A DNA stretch of 64,000 nt from Clarireedia homoeocarpa (Eukaryota; Ascomycota; Leotiomycetes; Helotiales; Rutstroemiaceae), in assembly GCA_001465935.1 (NCBI GenBank), contig LNKV01000063.1, forward strand, positions 121,913 to 185,912. Direction: 5' to 3'. Positions 12,061 through 24,865 of the stretch are shown piece by piece. Both the position numbers and the translations under genes were made by a program. Each line of letters opens with the position of its first letter. The stretch's first letter is position 1. The notes under the pieces are model-generated. The model ran no database searches, was not told where the DNA came from, and saw only the letters and a list, made by a program, of their open reading frames with translations.

Positions 12061-13271
12061 ATGGTAGGCGATAATATATTGTTCAACATTGCTGCGTTCA
12101 TTAGCGGACTCTATGTCTTAGAGGCCGGTGCGGATGTATTCATTGATAACACCGCTAAAGTGGCGGCACGATTGAATGTGTCACCTACTTTCATTGCTCT
12201 GTTAACTTCCGGGGCTGAATGGGAAGAGGTGAGTTGAATAGACAGTCTGCGAAGGAGACTACATCTAATCAAAAGCAGCTCATAGTGGTAGTGGCGGCAA
12301 TTTCCCAGCATCAGTCTTCTTTAGCGATTGGTAACATCGTAGGATCATCCATCTCGAATATCCTAGGCGCTTTCTCTCTGGGTTTGATATCCTCTCCTAT
12401 CGATATAGCTTTTGATAGGAGCTCAAAGATCTACACCACCATACTTCTCATTCTTACCACTTTCTATGTCGCCATTTTCTCCATTTTCAGGTCATTTGGG
12501 AGAATTGGAGGAGCGATTCTCATCGCTACATTTGGCATCTATGTTGTCTCCATAGCTTACGCCATATACAAAGGGGTTGTAGCAGCACCTGAAGATGATT
12601 CCGATAGCGATATGGACTCTTCTTTGGATGATGGGGAGAGCAACAACAGCGAGAACAGACGACCAGTTTCTCAGTCACCAGCCACCCGTCCTGAATTGCA
12701 GGCTCTGAGAGCATCAAATGACAACTCCTACGACAATCTCACAACACGAGAATCTCTAGATGGGACAGACATGGAAAGCGGAACGGTAACTAATTCCAAA
12801 CGCCACCGAGCCGCTAGATCGATACCCTATCATCTTTCAAAGCTCATACTCGGCCTTCTCGCCCTATCCCTATCAGGATACATATTATCACACAGCATGT
12901 CTGCAATCGCAGATAAGTTTGAGCTCAATTCCACAGTTGTTGGTACAACCGTTCTCTCAATTGCTACCACCCTTCCAGAGAAGGTGATTGCAATTCTCTC
13001 TGGCAAAAAGAGACAAGGAGAAATCATTGTAGCTAACACCGTGGGCTCAAATTTCTTCTTGCTCACTTTATGCACAGGTATTTTGTATCTCGCTGGAGAT
13101 GTAAATACATTGAAGGAAAGCTTAAGCACGTTCGAAGTGGCATGGTTATGGTTTTCGAGCATTCTGCTTTGTGTAATCGTTTGGATAGGAGGACTAAGAT
13201 CGGGAGGCTGGATCTTATTGGGGTTGTATTTCGTGTTTCTCGTGGGCGAGGTTCTAATGATTCGGTCTTGA
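12061..13271 (+). CDS. Sodium/calcium exchanger-family cation antiporter
   Basis: A membrane antiporter of the CaCA (Na+/Ca2+ exchanger) superfamily, exporting or sequestering Ca2+. Exons 12061-12228 and 12279-13271 with a 50-bp phase-0 intron; 386 aa. The two alpha repeats are visible. Alpha-1 spans SPTFIALLTSGAEWEE over the splice to IGNIVGSSISNILG. Alpha-2 has VVGTTVLSIATTLPEKV and VANTVGSNFFLLT. Alpha-2 keeps the TLPE core, whereas alpha-1 has SGAEWEE in place of the usual GTSLPE. About eight hydrophobic segments flank an acidic Ser/Asp-rich cytoplasmic loop (about residues 180-260). The start at 12061 is the Met just before the first TM segment; the frame is open further upstream to 11932 but that stretch does not look coding. 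The exact ion is inferred from the family. Confidence 0.8.
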
Positions 13272-13722
13272 CTCGTCTTCTCGGGAATGCAGTCATCTAT
13301 GTCAGATGAAAAATAGATTGCGAGCGCCCCCGAAGGCTTCGTCTGCGTAATAAGACTGGGTCTTTCCGCATATTCATGTCGGATGCTAGCACAGGATCAG
13401 CACTTATTCTATCTACGGTGTTCCGCCAAGAGCCAGGCCGGAGGCAGCTCCTTTCAAATGCCATCCTCAGAAACGAGCAAGATAGATGCCCAAAGTTCCA
13501 TCAACTTCGTTTAACGAACAATATTCACCGCGTACCTAGCTCCGACGGGTAAGAATGACTTGGCGAGCCACGAATGGAATGATAAAAAGAAAATGGTTTA
13601 TCAATTTGAAGGAATTCAGCGTTACAGGTGATGTTATGAGTCTTTGATCATTCAAATGCTCTGATCCTCGAATGGATGGCAGATGCTCAATCCAAGTCAT
13701 TAATGCATATTAAAATCATCGG
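13272..13722. other. Intergenic region
   Basis: About 450 bp between the antiporter and the degenerate gene; nothing recognisable. Confidence 0.5.
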
Positions 13723-15745
13723 ATGGCATTTGTGACGAGAATCTTCTCATACATAAAAAGCATCCAGGCCTCTTCATTGAAAATAACTCTTGAGCCGGCA
13801 ACAATGGACCAGGAATTATCGGTGTTAGTCAGAGCAACTGCTGATCATGCTCAGTATTTGCCGTCAGTGGAGGAGGAGCTTAGCACCAACCCTATTACAA
13901 GCGCCGAGTCTAATGGTTAATCCGCAGCTTTGCATGCGAATTATATTATTCAATCTTCTCTTACGCGACATGCTCGACGATTCGGCAAAGGGGTGATAAA
14001 TTTCTTTAAGTTTAGTAGTCCAGGAGCCATCGCCGGCGTAGCGTATATAAATCCAGATAACCATCGATCTGGTCTGAAATTTGGGGCGCTTTTCAAGTAC
14101 AAGATTGAGTTTGGAATACCTGGGTCAACATTTTTTGGGGATCGTGACCGAGAGAGCAATCATATGCACTAATATTGGGCAATTACTTTTCTTGTGGTTT
14201 ATTTGAGCGCGTACATGCGGAGAAGCTAATGGGCAAAACTATAAATCATTGGTACTGCCATTGCACTCGATCTGTTGAATCACAAGATTACACTGATAGC
14301 TGGCTAGGTCATATCAGTGACAGATACGCTGTTTATACTGCTGTTCTACAAAGCAGATGACTCTATCCGTCGATTGAGAGTCTGTGGGATTTTCATATCA
14401 TCATTCGTTGTCAGCGTCTTCATAACGTTCTGTATAGAAGTCTCCTTAGTTACAGCTCTGCCTGGTCCAATTTTCCAAGGATTTCTGCCTTTAGGTGTAG
14501 GATGAGGGTGATTCTCATCTCCACCTGTCTCTTGGGACTGTCTAACAATAATTAGGCTCTTCCAAATATATGCTATTCTCAACGGAAATCTAATGCCTCA
14601 CACGATCTACCTTGGCTCAGGACTCGTCCAAGCCCGTATGCACGACTTCGACCATGAAAACGGAGAGTCTCACCAGGCTCGTACTTTGAACTCCCGGTCT
14701 TTCACTATGCTCTATCGACGAACCGCTTCCGTTATCAAGTCCTGCATGGCATATACTGTTGTGGAATTATGTATTACTTTGTTCGTGGTGGCTAACTTTG
14801 TGAATTCATCAATTCTGATTGTGGCCGTGTCAGCCTTTGGGGATGAGAACTGCAATGCGGATTTACCAAGTATGTAGGAAATTTTTGCGAGATATATCGG
14901 GAGGGCGGCGGTGATTATATTCGCTGTGGGTTTATTGTTTTCGAGGATGAGTATGGGGCTTTGGCGGTGATGGTCGGACAGTAAGTCATGGTTTTCTTTT
15001 CTTCACAGAAATAAAATAAACATTTGTCTTCCAATCTCTAGTCTTATGGCTTGGAAGCGGCGAAGTTCCCCGCAATCTCGAATGTGAGAGTCTTCAATTT
15101 GACGAGAATGTCCTAGGCTCCTCTGCGAAAATGCATTTGACTGGCGAATGTCTCCATTTCTCCGACGTTTATTTACACGCATGATTGTAAGTTTATCTCA
15201 CTCATACCTAGAAATTCAAGGCTGCTGAAGTGTCGCGAGTTTACACCTAAGCCTTTGCTCAGTCAATCATCCCTACTCTTATCATCACTACGACTACCGA
15301 GCAACAAGGTCTTTCGAGAGCTCTCAACGCCTGCAACGTCGTGCTATCGATCTCTTTGATATTAATCACAGTTCCTCCCGTCCGGTACACGTCCTGCCGT
15401 AATAAGTACATGAGAGTTAGGATCTTCGACGGGCGAAGCACAAAGAACAACCGAACGGAAAGGATCGAGGTCGCCGCAGATCCACGTGAGGGAACAATAT
15501 CATTTGCGAACACTTGATATACGACATTGCTGGCCTGGTCTTCTTGGCTGGTGGTTATCGGTGCGAATGTGGCTTTTTGGACATTCTTGGGATCGATCCG
15601 CTCGTCGGCGGAAAAGCATAACTTTCAAAATGTTGAAACTACGCCGCAAGCCCACATATATAGGCAAGGCAGGGGGCAAGGATGGCGTGAAATAGTACCA
15701 TGCATGTGGGTCTCCCCTATAGTTCTACAGTCTCCCGTATCCTAA
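13723..15745 (+). pseudogene. Degenerate multi-TM membrane protein gene
   Basis: Protein-like segments line up on the plus strand but are broken. Between 13723 and 14505 one frame is interrupted by several TAA/TAG codons (near 13918, 14170, 14230, 14242 and 14308). An intron-like 61-bp stretch follows at about 14496-14556 with a CTAAC branch. A further frame at 14593-14877 (SSILIVAVSAFGDENC) ends at TAG 14875 but continues in frame with EIFARYIGRAAVIIFAVGLL. Beyond a shift there is ISNVRVFNLTRM near 15085 and IIPTLIITTTTEQQGLSRAL near 15260, then TGA at 15517 and a last hydrophobic segment. The hydrophobic pattern suggests a polytopic membrane protein of about 500 aa. I do not recognise the family. 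No complete reading frame can be built. Confidence 0.6.
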
Positions 15746-15867
15746 GGTGAGAGTCCTCCTTCGGACTAAACTTCGACTTTCACCTGTCTGCCCAATCAAA
15801 GAAGATCCAACAGCTAATACATATTTGGATGGCCAGAACTTTCATCAATCTGACTAGGGGTTTCTGT

Positions 15868-17279
15868 CTAATGGGTGCTCTTTATAGTTTCACCACTCTC
15901 ATCGAGAATTCCATTACCATGAGGCAGCGATCTTTGGGTTTCGGAAGAGTATGAGAGGTGGCTATTTCCGGAGTAGGAAGCCGATCTTTGTCGCTGTTGT
16001 TCGATGGAAGTGGCGTAATGGTAGTTTTCAGACTGTTGATTACGAGGCGAAGCCACATTAGTGTCATGAGACGAGGGTCGACTCATGAGTGATGGCTCGG
16101 AAGAGCGTCCACTGTCGCTCGTTTTTCGATTCGAGCTCGCTAAACCACGCGAGGAAGTCACAGGTCCCCGCGCTTTAGCATCTTGCGGCTCTTTCGATGG
16201 AGAATTAGAAGGTTGTGACTGCGATCTCGCTGGTGACTCGTTTGAATGTCTTGCTGACGACGGGAGAGGTGTTCTCTTGTAGACAACCATCACGGGCCTA
16301 ACCAAATTAGATTTTACTTCGCCAGCCGCATCATACGTTATGATACCAGGATAGATACACAAATCATCAACATCGGTACTCTCTCTGGTCCTCATCTTCC
16401 AGTTGGTAATTTCCTTCACTGTTTCGGTACATTCATCGTGCCGTGTAAAGCTTGATGTAATTCGACCGCCAACTGGCGCGGATACCACCTCATACTGTTG
16501 AACAGAGCACTGCATATCCATGTGTACTTTGACCGCCGGATCAAATATGTCTCGCTTGAGTCGACCCTGGTGTTTCAAGATATTGCTGTCGCTCAGCCAA
16601 CAAGATAATTCAGTCTGGAGTTCTTTCCAGATGCCTGTAAGTCGGGTTTCCTGCTCGGCTTGGAACTGTTTCGAGGCGCACAATGCTCTTAAAGTATCCG
16701 ACCTCCACTGGTTTTTCCTCGATTTTGCTAATTGTCAAGATGTGTGTGAGAAAGTTAACGGACTTCAAAGCGAGATTTATGCGTACCTTTGCCCATGTTG
16801 AGCATCTCGTCCTGGATGCTTGTAAATGTCATTCTTTGGAGCTCCGTTGTCCCGAGGGGATACCTTCTTATTAGAATCCAGAAGATGTACTTTCCAATAA
16901 CTAAGGATAGAATATAGTAGTGGAGCATATCTAGACCCCTCAGCCAGCTCAGAGTGGGATCCGAAAGGTTGGGTCGGTCATAATGTATGCCGAGGTTTTT
17001 CAGCGTCTGGTCTTTCTCTTCTTTCCGGTTCTTCTCCTCTTTCCTCACAACATCTTCGTACCTGCTTCTGAAGGATTCGCTAGAATCATCCTCGGATACA
17101 TAATCAATCCATCTCTCAATTGCTGAGCATAGTTTCTGGTAATCTTCTCTAATGGATCCGTCTGGTACTTGATATTCTTTATGAGCTGATGCTGCTAGTC
17201 GCAGATTTGCGTCATGTAACTCGCTCCTTAGTTTCTGGTTCTCTTCTAGCAAGCGTATTACTTCTTCTGAAGTGTTCAT
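15868..17279 (-). CDS. Coiled-coil / Ser-rich protein, unknown function
   Basis: Two exons: 17279-16787 and 16727-15868, joined by a 59-bp phase-1 GT-AG intron; 450 aa. Residues 1-35 (VIRLLEENQKLRSEL) form a probable leucine-zipper-like coiled coil. A charged helical segment follows (RYEDVVRKEEKNRKEEKDQ). A middle globular region around 100-290 contains the hydrophobic stretch YYILSLVIGKYIFWILI. The last 130 residues are Ser/Pro/Gln-rich and probably disordered. I do not recognise the family. It is transcribed divergently from the Hsp70-like gene, with about 580 bp between the starts, so the two may share control; that is inference. Confidence 0.75.
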
Positions 17280-17858
17280 CTTGCATTTGCCGTTCTTCTG
17301 AAGTGATATTGTTGTCTTAGCGAGTCGAATTGTTTTGTGTACGGATGAAATTAAGAGGCAAAGGCTTTACCATGGAGATGTACGGTGAGATGACATGCAC
17401 ATGATCAGCGATCTTGAGCCTCAGTTATCATATTCTTCGGTACTAGAAGCACCTTCACCTGGTTGGCTGCCTTCTCTAATCGGTCAGCGAATCTATATAG
17501 GTAGCTACTCGTGATTGATTCAATCGGACCAAAAGAGGGTGTTTGTTGTTGCCCGGCAGCAACCCTTGTCGACAATCGGGCTGTGAATGGGTGCAGCAAC
17601 GCCCCCGAGTACACTCATGCTCAGCTTCAACATACAATCAATATCAAATACTACCCACACCTATACATCCTGCTGCAGAACAACAGATAAAGACTCCGAG
17701 CGCCATTTGTCGGCAGTAAGAAGTGTTGCTCGTGGCGGAGTCTCTTAGCTTTCTGATACAATTTGACTGAGATAGTTCAAACATCATTTCAAATCAAAAC
17801 TGACAGCCAATTTCTAGTTCTTAACTTAAATTTTCTATGAATAAATCTAATTGTCGAC
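17280..17858. other. Divergent promoter region
   Basis: About 580 bp between the coiled-coil gene (minus) and the Hsp70-like gene (plus). No gene is seen. Confidence 0.6.
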
Positions 17859-20015
17859 ATGTCTGAAGTATCCCAAACCAACAAATTGGAAGTAATAATC
17901 GCGGTGGATTTTGGTGAGTAAAAGACCTCCTATTGCAAGCGACCCTATATCTAATAAATTGGCAGGAACCACTTTCTCCGGCCTCTGCTGGGCACTCAAG
18001 GAAAAGGTGAGTAGATATGATAATTCTTGATACGTCTGATTCTTTCTAAAGCTTGATTCTAGCCGAAAGATCATAATCTTGTTCAAATCTGGCCTGGCGA
18101 TGGTGCCAGTCACAATAAAGCTCCGACGTAAGTATTATCCAGAGGCTTCAAACATACTAAAAACGAGAATACAGCTAATTTCAATCTGTAGAACGTTGGC
18201 CTTTAAGCCTGATAGAAGTCATCGTTGGGGCTATCAGATTAGGAGTATGGAAGAAAGATACGAGTGGTTCAAGCTGGGTCTGTACCCAGCCGCTGAACGA
18301 AGGGGCCTCGGGAAAGAATACCCTAGCATGTTAGCAATATCTGCCAAGTCGCCGGAAGAGAATGAGAAGCTCGTGATCGACTACTTGACGGATCTTAGAA
18401 AGCATACGGAAGATATTATGAAGAGCACCTATGGCGACTATTTACTCCCACAGATGTCCATGGAGTATATCATTACTGTTCCAGCTGTGTGGGATGACAA
18501 ACCTCAAAGTAAAACTCAGTACTGTGCTCAGAAGGCTGGCATGGGTAAGCATGTGTAGATTATTACTGAGCCGGAGGCTGCGGGGATCTATGCGCTGGCT
18601 AGTTTTCCAGCTTTAGCGTTGAAACAGAATGATACCTTCATCCTGTGTGACGCGGGTGGTGGGTGAGTCTATCATTCCCGTGGTTGTGATAATTCCATAG
18701 ACTGACACAAGTAATTATATCTCACAGAACTGTAGATCTAGTTTCATACACCATCTCCAAGCTTAAACCTGTACCAAAACGGGTTGAGGCCGCTCGGGGA
18801 GGAGGCGGACTCTGCGGGAGTATATTTCTCAATCGTATCTTCGCCAACTTTCTTAAAAAAAAGTTTCGAAATTATGAAGATTGGGATGAAGACTGCCAGG
18901 CTGAGGCGCTGAAATACTTCGAAAAGGATATCAAGAAGAATTTCATGGGTGACGTCAATGAGACCTTTTTCGTTCCTACTCGTGGCCTTAACCGGCCTGA
19001 GTTGGGGATTTGGAAACACAAGTTGCGGCTTTCTGGACTGGATATCAAAGATATCTTTGACACTGTTATCGAATATATCATTCCGTTGGTAAAGGAACAG
19101 ATTAGGAAAACAACAAGCGCCCAGCGATCAGTTACGGCAGTACTTATGGCGGGAGGATTTGGTTCGAGTGATTACTTGAAGTCTAGCATCCAGCAAGCTG
19201 TTGGGCCTCATATAAGAGTGAGGCAAGTAGCAAACGGGTGAGTTAACTCAGTACGCAGTTCTTAAGTCTCAGCGAAGTGACTGGGCATGATAGTGATACA
19301 GCAGTTGTGAGAGGTGCCTTGCTTAGAGGGCTGGCGCAGAAAGACCCAGGGCAAGCATTCTTCGGGATCGAATCACGAGTGGCTCGCAGACACTATGGAA
19401 CTATGGGCTATCAGAGCTTCATCGAAGGTGTACACAAGGAAAGTCTAAAGTACGTCCCCTCTGGTTACCCTAGCAAACTCGGCTTACATGCAACTCAGAG
19501 AACCGAATACGTATGCGACGGGGCATATCGTGCCTGAGATGTGGTGGTTTATTGAAAAGGTAAGCTTTAATTTGGACTTGAACGATTATCCCATTGTCTG
19601 ACAGTCTCCAGAATACCAACGTCGAAGATACAAGACCAGTTATTACCCAGAAAGAATTTTTCTGGGACAAGCCCGTCCTCGAGGGCAGACCCACTGTTAT
19701 CGAGGCTCGAATATTCGTGAGTGAAGAAGACGAAGCACCATTACATCCAGGCGAACGTTAGTATCATCTTTAAATTTTTCATTTCTAGCAAAGAGAGTCA
19801 TTGACGCGATAGTGCCAGATACTTCCGAAATTCTCAAAATCCAAGCAGATATCAGAAGTGTCCCCGAGGACCAATTTGAACAGGTGCGGGGCATTGGATA
19901 TCAATCCTATTACAAGATTCCATATCAGATCGAGGCGACAATTCTATCGGGAAGCATTACCTTTGCGATTATATATCGTGGGAAACGATACGAGGCTTCC
20001 AAGGAATTTTTGTAG
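17859..20015 (+). pseudogene. HSPA12-type Hsp70-like ATPase with one in-frame TAG
   Basis: Nine exons can be joined: 17859-17913, 17966-18006, 18063-18127, 18192-18662, 18728-19237, 19273-19449, 19499-19559, 19612-19756 and 19789-20015. All have GT-AG sites and consistent phase. The ATP-binding fold is clear: phosphate-1 IIAVDFGTTFSGLCW, TVPAVWDD, phosphate-2 CDAGGGTVDL (restored across an intron) and an adenosine-like MAGGFGSSDYL. Such proteins are common and multicopy in filamentous fungi and lack the classical substrate-binding domain. The frame is broken once, by TAG at 18556-18558 between GMGKHV and IITEPEAAG, where relatives read straight through. Everything after the stop is still clean, so the lesion is recent, is bypassed, or is a sequencing error. 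As it stands it is a single-stop pseudogene. Confidence 0.8.
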
Positions 20016-20807
20016 GTTTCCCTGATGCTGATGGATAAGATAAAGTTTTGATAGTAGGATTGGGACTTCGCATGATGGGGGCGATTTGAGCTGAAGCTGC
20101 TGAACTTTGTTCATCCTGTATACGTTGTAAATAAGATGCAGCTGCTAGTAGAATAAATCAAGAGTTTTTTCTTCGCCATCGCAAGACAGTTAAGCGGATA
20201 TACGAACTCGTCTTTGATGGCTACCACGACTACAACTTAACGGTACGGGACCAAATCAACGTACTAGCCCAATATCTAATTGATACGGAGACTCAGCTTC
20301 TATAATCATGCACAACATCATTTTAGCTTTCAAAAACTCCAGAGAACCATATACAAGGAAGCCGCCACCCCGCATAAATCAGCAGTCAGCCGCCCAACAG
20401 CGCCGTTACATTGTGGCTTACCCACCCCTCGTCCATCTCACTCAGGAAATTGCCATGGATAACTTGATTTTGTTTACATCATATTCCGGTAAACAGATTA
20501 CGGATCCCCTCTTTCTCATAACCATATCTCTATTGTTCGAAGACGTTATTGTTGCATTTTTTTTCGCGAACTACCGCTCATCACCAGGGCTCACGAAGAA
20601 TACGGAAAGGACTTACAAAAGAGCATCTACAGTGGTGCAGGAAGCTCGGAATTCGAGTCAGCGCAAAGTGTCTGGGTTCCTTCCTTTCTCGTCTCGAAAT
20701 ACCTCCACCTCCATCTCTATCTCGATTCTCATTCCTCAATCACTGCACCACTCAACTCCTGCAATCATTTCCTCCTCGTCCCACAGCTCATTTCGACCTT
20801 CCCGGAA
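20016..20807. other. Intergenic region
   Basis: About 790 bp. Overlapping ORFs at 20308-20986 are Ser/Pro/His-rich and lie over pyrimidine-rich sequence; I could not support a gene except the small one that follows. Confidence 0.5.
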
Positions 20808-21101
20808 ATGCTTCAACGCAATACAGTCATAGCACTAATAATAATCCTCCTTGTCGTTGCCCTCATTCTCCTAATCTACCTCATCTACCGGATCTCAAAT
20901 CGCAGATACGACTTGTCCACGTCTTCTTATCCCAGCAGTTCGACACGGAGCCCGTCACCACGTCCGAGGGTAGATGTAAGGGCTGAGAGACCAAATGTAG
21001 GCGGAGGAGGTGGAGGCATTGGGAGGCCTAATTTGCCGGGATGGGGGTTTGGGCGGGCGAATGTGACAGGGGGTGCTGGGAGACGGAATGAGCGTGTGTA
21101 A
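20808..21101 (+). CDS. Small single-pass membrane protein (97 aa)
   Basis: Single exon. Residues 7-28 (TVIALIIILLVVALILLIYL) form a strong transmembrane helix. They are followed by a basic juxtamembrane stretch, a Ser/Pro/Arg-rich segment and a Gly-rich tail. The composition agrees with a small membrane-anchored fungal protein. I do not recognise it. It is supported only by the frame, the clean TM segment and the lack of any better gene in this interval. Confidence 0.45.
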   Translation: MLQRNTVIALIIILLVVALILLIYLIYRISNRRYDLSTSSYPSSSTRSPSPRPRVDVRAERPNVGGGGGGIGRPNLPGWGFGRANVTGGAGRRNERV

Positions 21102-21801
21102 GTGTGGATAGGGGATTTTGGGGTTTGGTTTGGAGTATTGAAGTATGAATGCTAGATGGAGTGGCGTATCGAAAAGTAGGACCGGGAGCGAGAAGAGATG
21201 GTTGTTATGAAGAGAAAGTTGACGAATACTCAGCTTACAGAGTAGAGAAGCACGGGATTAGTTAATGTCTACCTGGATTGATCGCATTTGTAAAAAGACC
21301 ATATTGCTTTGCTGTGTGCACCCCTTTTCGCCGCTTGGTTTGACTGGAGGGAGTTGGCAAATAGCTGCATAGCAATCAACTGTGAGGTATGGTACTAGGA
21401 AGGATGCATAGCGAGTGGAGAGTTTCATTGGAAAATTCATGATACGGAACATAGCATTGGTGTTTACAAGAGTGCGTAAGTATTGGCCTTCAAGGTGGCC
21501 TACCAGATTGAATTAAAATGCTGGCTTCTGTTGGATACATATCATCTTAAAGTCGCCTGATTCATTCAGTGGCAGCGGATGTGGTCGATTATTTGATTAA
21601 ACAGAGTCAGTTGCCATTTGAGCACAACAGCTCATCTTCGGTGCCATTTTTACAGTGAGAGGCGGTCGTACATATCGTGAATTGATGGAGAAGTGGCATA
21701 TGTTTGCACATAAGATCATTCATGTAGGTGACCCAGGTCGATTAAGTGGCGATGGATTTTTTATGTTATTGAGTAGAAATTTCGTGATACAATGTAACAG
21801 A
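21102..21801. other. Intergenic region
   Basis: About 700 bp between convergent genes; nothing recognisable. Confidence 0.55.
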
Positions 21802-24144
21802 TCATTTCTGTAGGTAGTGGTGGCCTGCTCCTGGAGCAAGATTCATCATACTCCAGTCCGTTGCTGACCAGTCTGTCATATTGGGGTCGAAATCGAACAT
21901 GGTTGGTTCAGACGTGCTGTGATACCCAGATGAGGTGACTTTGTACGCATCTAGATCGCTCATGCTATTTAATGTACCTTGGCCCACAAGTCCAGACTGT
22001 GAGGGCCCCGAAAATAGATCAGATTCAGTACTTATAGTTGACTCTTGATATCCACCTTGAAAGTTCTGGGGCTCTTTCGTCGTTTCAGCCAGTTGATGTC
22101 TAACAGATACCACAATTCTAGGCGGTGTCAACGATTTTCTTAGCTGGTTAAATGCCGCTTCACGGGCCTCCCATGCACGGAGAAGGATATCCGCAGCCAC
22201 TTTAATGAACATGGAATTATCCTTATACGTAGGACCGAAGTGAGCATCATAATTATCGCTCAAAATTTCCCAGATACGTTCAGCCTGGTCACTGAGGGGT
22301 TGCTGCTTTAGATATCGAAGGAGATGAACATATGCGATAAATGGAAAGTAAATGATCATCAACCAAGTGAATCCTTGAGTAAGAGGTGAGGCCATAATCT
22401 TAGTATCGCACTCAAGAATTTTTAGCGCATATGAAATGGCAGCACCGCGTTGTGTTTCCGCTTGTTGTATCGAGAGACTGGAATACTTAGAATAGTGCTC
22501 GACGAGGCGCCACCTAGCAAGATAAGATCTTGTTGTCCAAACTGTCATGAAATGAATTGGAGTCCCCTGGTCACAGAACTTAAGGTATTTTTCTTCAAAG
22601 ATCAACTCGAGTTTTGACAGAGCACTGCCATCTGGATAGGAGCTATGGTGAATATCTCGTGAGAGAACTTTGAGAGCTGGCGCCGTCAAGTCAAGGTAGA
22701 ATGTAGAATGCCTCACAACATCTCCTAGCTCACAGCGCAGCACGGAGAACAGTGCCTGGCTCGATGGTCCTTGAATTTGAGGAACCTCTTTCAACTCCGG
22801 CCCAAGGTCAGTGTCATTAACATTCAACGGTACCTTACAATTCCAAGTAGGATCAAGCATAGACGTTTTAGAATTAGACATCTCGCAGATGCGAGCATCG
22901 AAGAGTACGAGAGACCACCAAAGTCGCCGGCGAAGTTCAGCCTCGAGAACAGGATGCACGGCCAATAAGGCTTCGCTGTGTATACCCATGCGCTGCGCGA
23001 TGCGAAATGCTACTCCAAGCATTGAAGAGAGAGATTGTGGTACAGTGCCAGATCTGACTGAGACCTGCATCGATTGTCAGTCACCCCAAAAACCAAGGAG
23101 CTGAGATACCAACTAGATAGAGATATAATGCAGTCAGACAGTCGCGTTCATTGGTTCGAAGAAACCCGCAATTCAACAACGCTTGTTGACAGCCGAACTG
23201 GTAGTTAGCCAGTAGATTCGATTGGGAAGAACCAAACATGTCTTGGCAATCATACTCAGTGATGCTAGTGATTGCCATGCAGTATATGCTAAACATAAGC
23301 GCCTCCAACGCAGGTCGAACATTCGAGATACTGCTTGCGGCTTCTATGATTTGTCCTTGTAAACTAGGTGTGTGTGTCACCTTCAGTAAAGGATCGACAT
23401 TCTCAAGATAAATCTGCCAGAGTCTAAATATCTGGACTGGTTCGGGGTGGAGCGTGGAGATATCCACAGTGGTCTCACTCGAGCCAAACAAAAGATGATC
23501 ATCATTTCTAAAACATTGATCGGCCACGTTCCTGATCATAGTTTCTTGAACATCATCTTCTGATGAATTGTCGTTATACACGGGATCTCGAAACTACGTC
23601 ACTAGTCAGCAAGCAACCACAAAGGCACAGCACAGCGTCGCACCTCTTCCTTCATTGCGGTCCAAAAGTTCCTAAAACAATTAGCTTCTACGAAATACTT
23701 ATCGCCAGGAAATGCGTACTTGACATTGAACGCTCTTTCAGAGTCTGCGTTTGCCGAAATGGAGGGGCAACTTTCCTCCATAGCCTGTGATTTCTGACCT
23801 TCCATGCCATCTACGTTTGGAGCATCATTTTCTTGTGTTGCTTCCTTGTGAAGCGGCTCAAATTTGATATTATTCTCCCGCAGAAGCTCTTCGTAATTAC
23901 GCAGACGGTCTAGGAGTTCTCTTTCGGCAAATCTCCGCCTCCGTTGGCGTGTCATTTGTGTCGCCTGTACACACTGCGAGCGGTGCTTGATGCAATTTGA
24001 GCAGGGAAATTTGCGATCACATTTGACTTTGCGCTGTTGGCAAAGTAAACAGGAAAGAACACGCTGTGGCTTCTGTTGTAGATTTGTGGCCGCAGCGGCT
24101 GGATTATTGCTGCCTGCATTTAGTGCTGGCAGCACAGTCGACAT
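21802..24144 (-). CDS. Zn(II)2Cys6 transcription factor
   Basis: A fungal-specific nuclear regulator. Three exons: 24144-23644, 23593-23114 and 23064-21802, joined by 50- and 49-bp introns, both phase 0; 747 aa. The binuclear zinc cluster has cysteines at residues 32, 35, 42, 48, 51 and 58, with the basic loop QQRKVKCDRKFPC. A basic linker (RQRRRRFAERELL) leads into a dimerisation coiled coil near 70-95. The middle homology region is clear at about 310-420: GVAFRIAQRMGIHSE, LEAELRRRLWWSLVLFDARI. The C-terminus is acidic and aromatic (MFDFDPNMTDWSATDWSMM), which looks like an activation domain. I start at 24144 because it directly precedes the Ala/Gln-rich N-terminus; a Met 18 codons upstream is possible. 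The target genes cannot be read from sequence. Confidence 0.9.
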
Positions 24145-24865
24145 GATTCTTTGATTGCAACACCCAGATGTTCTCTGGCACAAAAAATACAGTTCCAAAT
24201 TTCAATTCTCTGGGAAAATTTATCTTGGTACTTTCCGGACAGTATAGAGTCGTGCTACTGTAGGTGTCCTAGGCATTCCCTAGGCATTCCGAAAGGTCGT
24301 GAACCGATCGCGGTTACCGCAGCTTAGTCAGCATACCACTCTTAAACGAACCTCTTCCCAAAGGGTCTGATGATAATTCTATGTAATTCGTTGTCCTCAT
24401 TATAGGATCTGGATAGACCTTGAATCCTGCAATAGCTTACATATAACCAACGACTGCTTCGGCGGAACCATTAGCAACATTTATTCCAAGAACACATTCA
24501 GATGGAGCGTCTTTACAATCGGTAGTGCGAAAGAGCCCCGCTTCCAGCTCGGTCCCAGGTCAAAAACATCCAAAATGTTGCTAAGAAAACAGCAGGCACA
24601 AAAAAATATGACATATATTTTAAGAAGAGGTATGCTTGGAAGGATAAGATACTAGATCTCGATCCCTACAAACAAAAGTGATAACTTGAGAAGCTAACAG
24701 ATGACACACACTCTCATCGCTCTTACCTTTCGAGATTTACTTATACTCTTCTTCCTTACTATCTATCCACTTCCACGTTGCTGAAGCGCATAAGAGCTGG
24801 CACCTCAAGGAAAAATGAGAAAATAACCCAGAATAGGAAATAGCAAAATGAGAATCTTCCCGTGA
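24145..24865. other. Promoter of the Zn2Cys6 gene and tRNA flank
   Basis: About 720 bp, AT-rich towards the tRNA. It includes an imperfect short repeat (CTAGGCATTCC twice near 24270-24290). No gene is seen. Confidence 0.5.
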
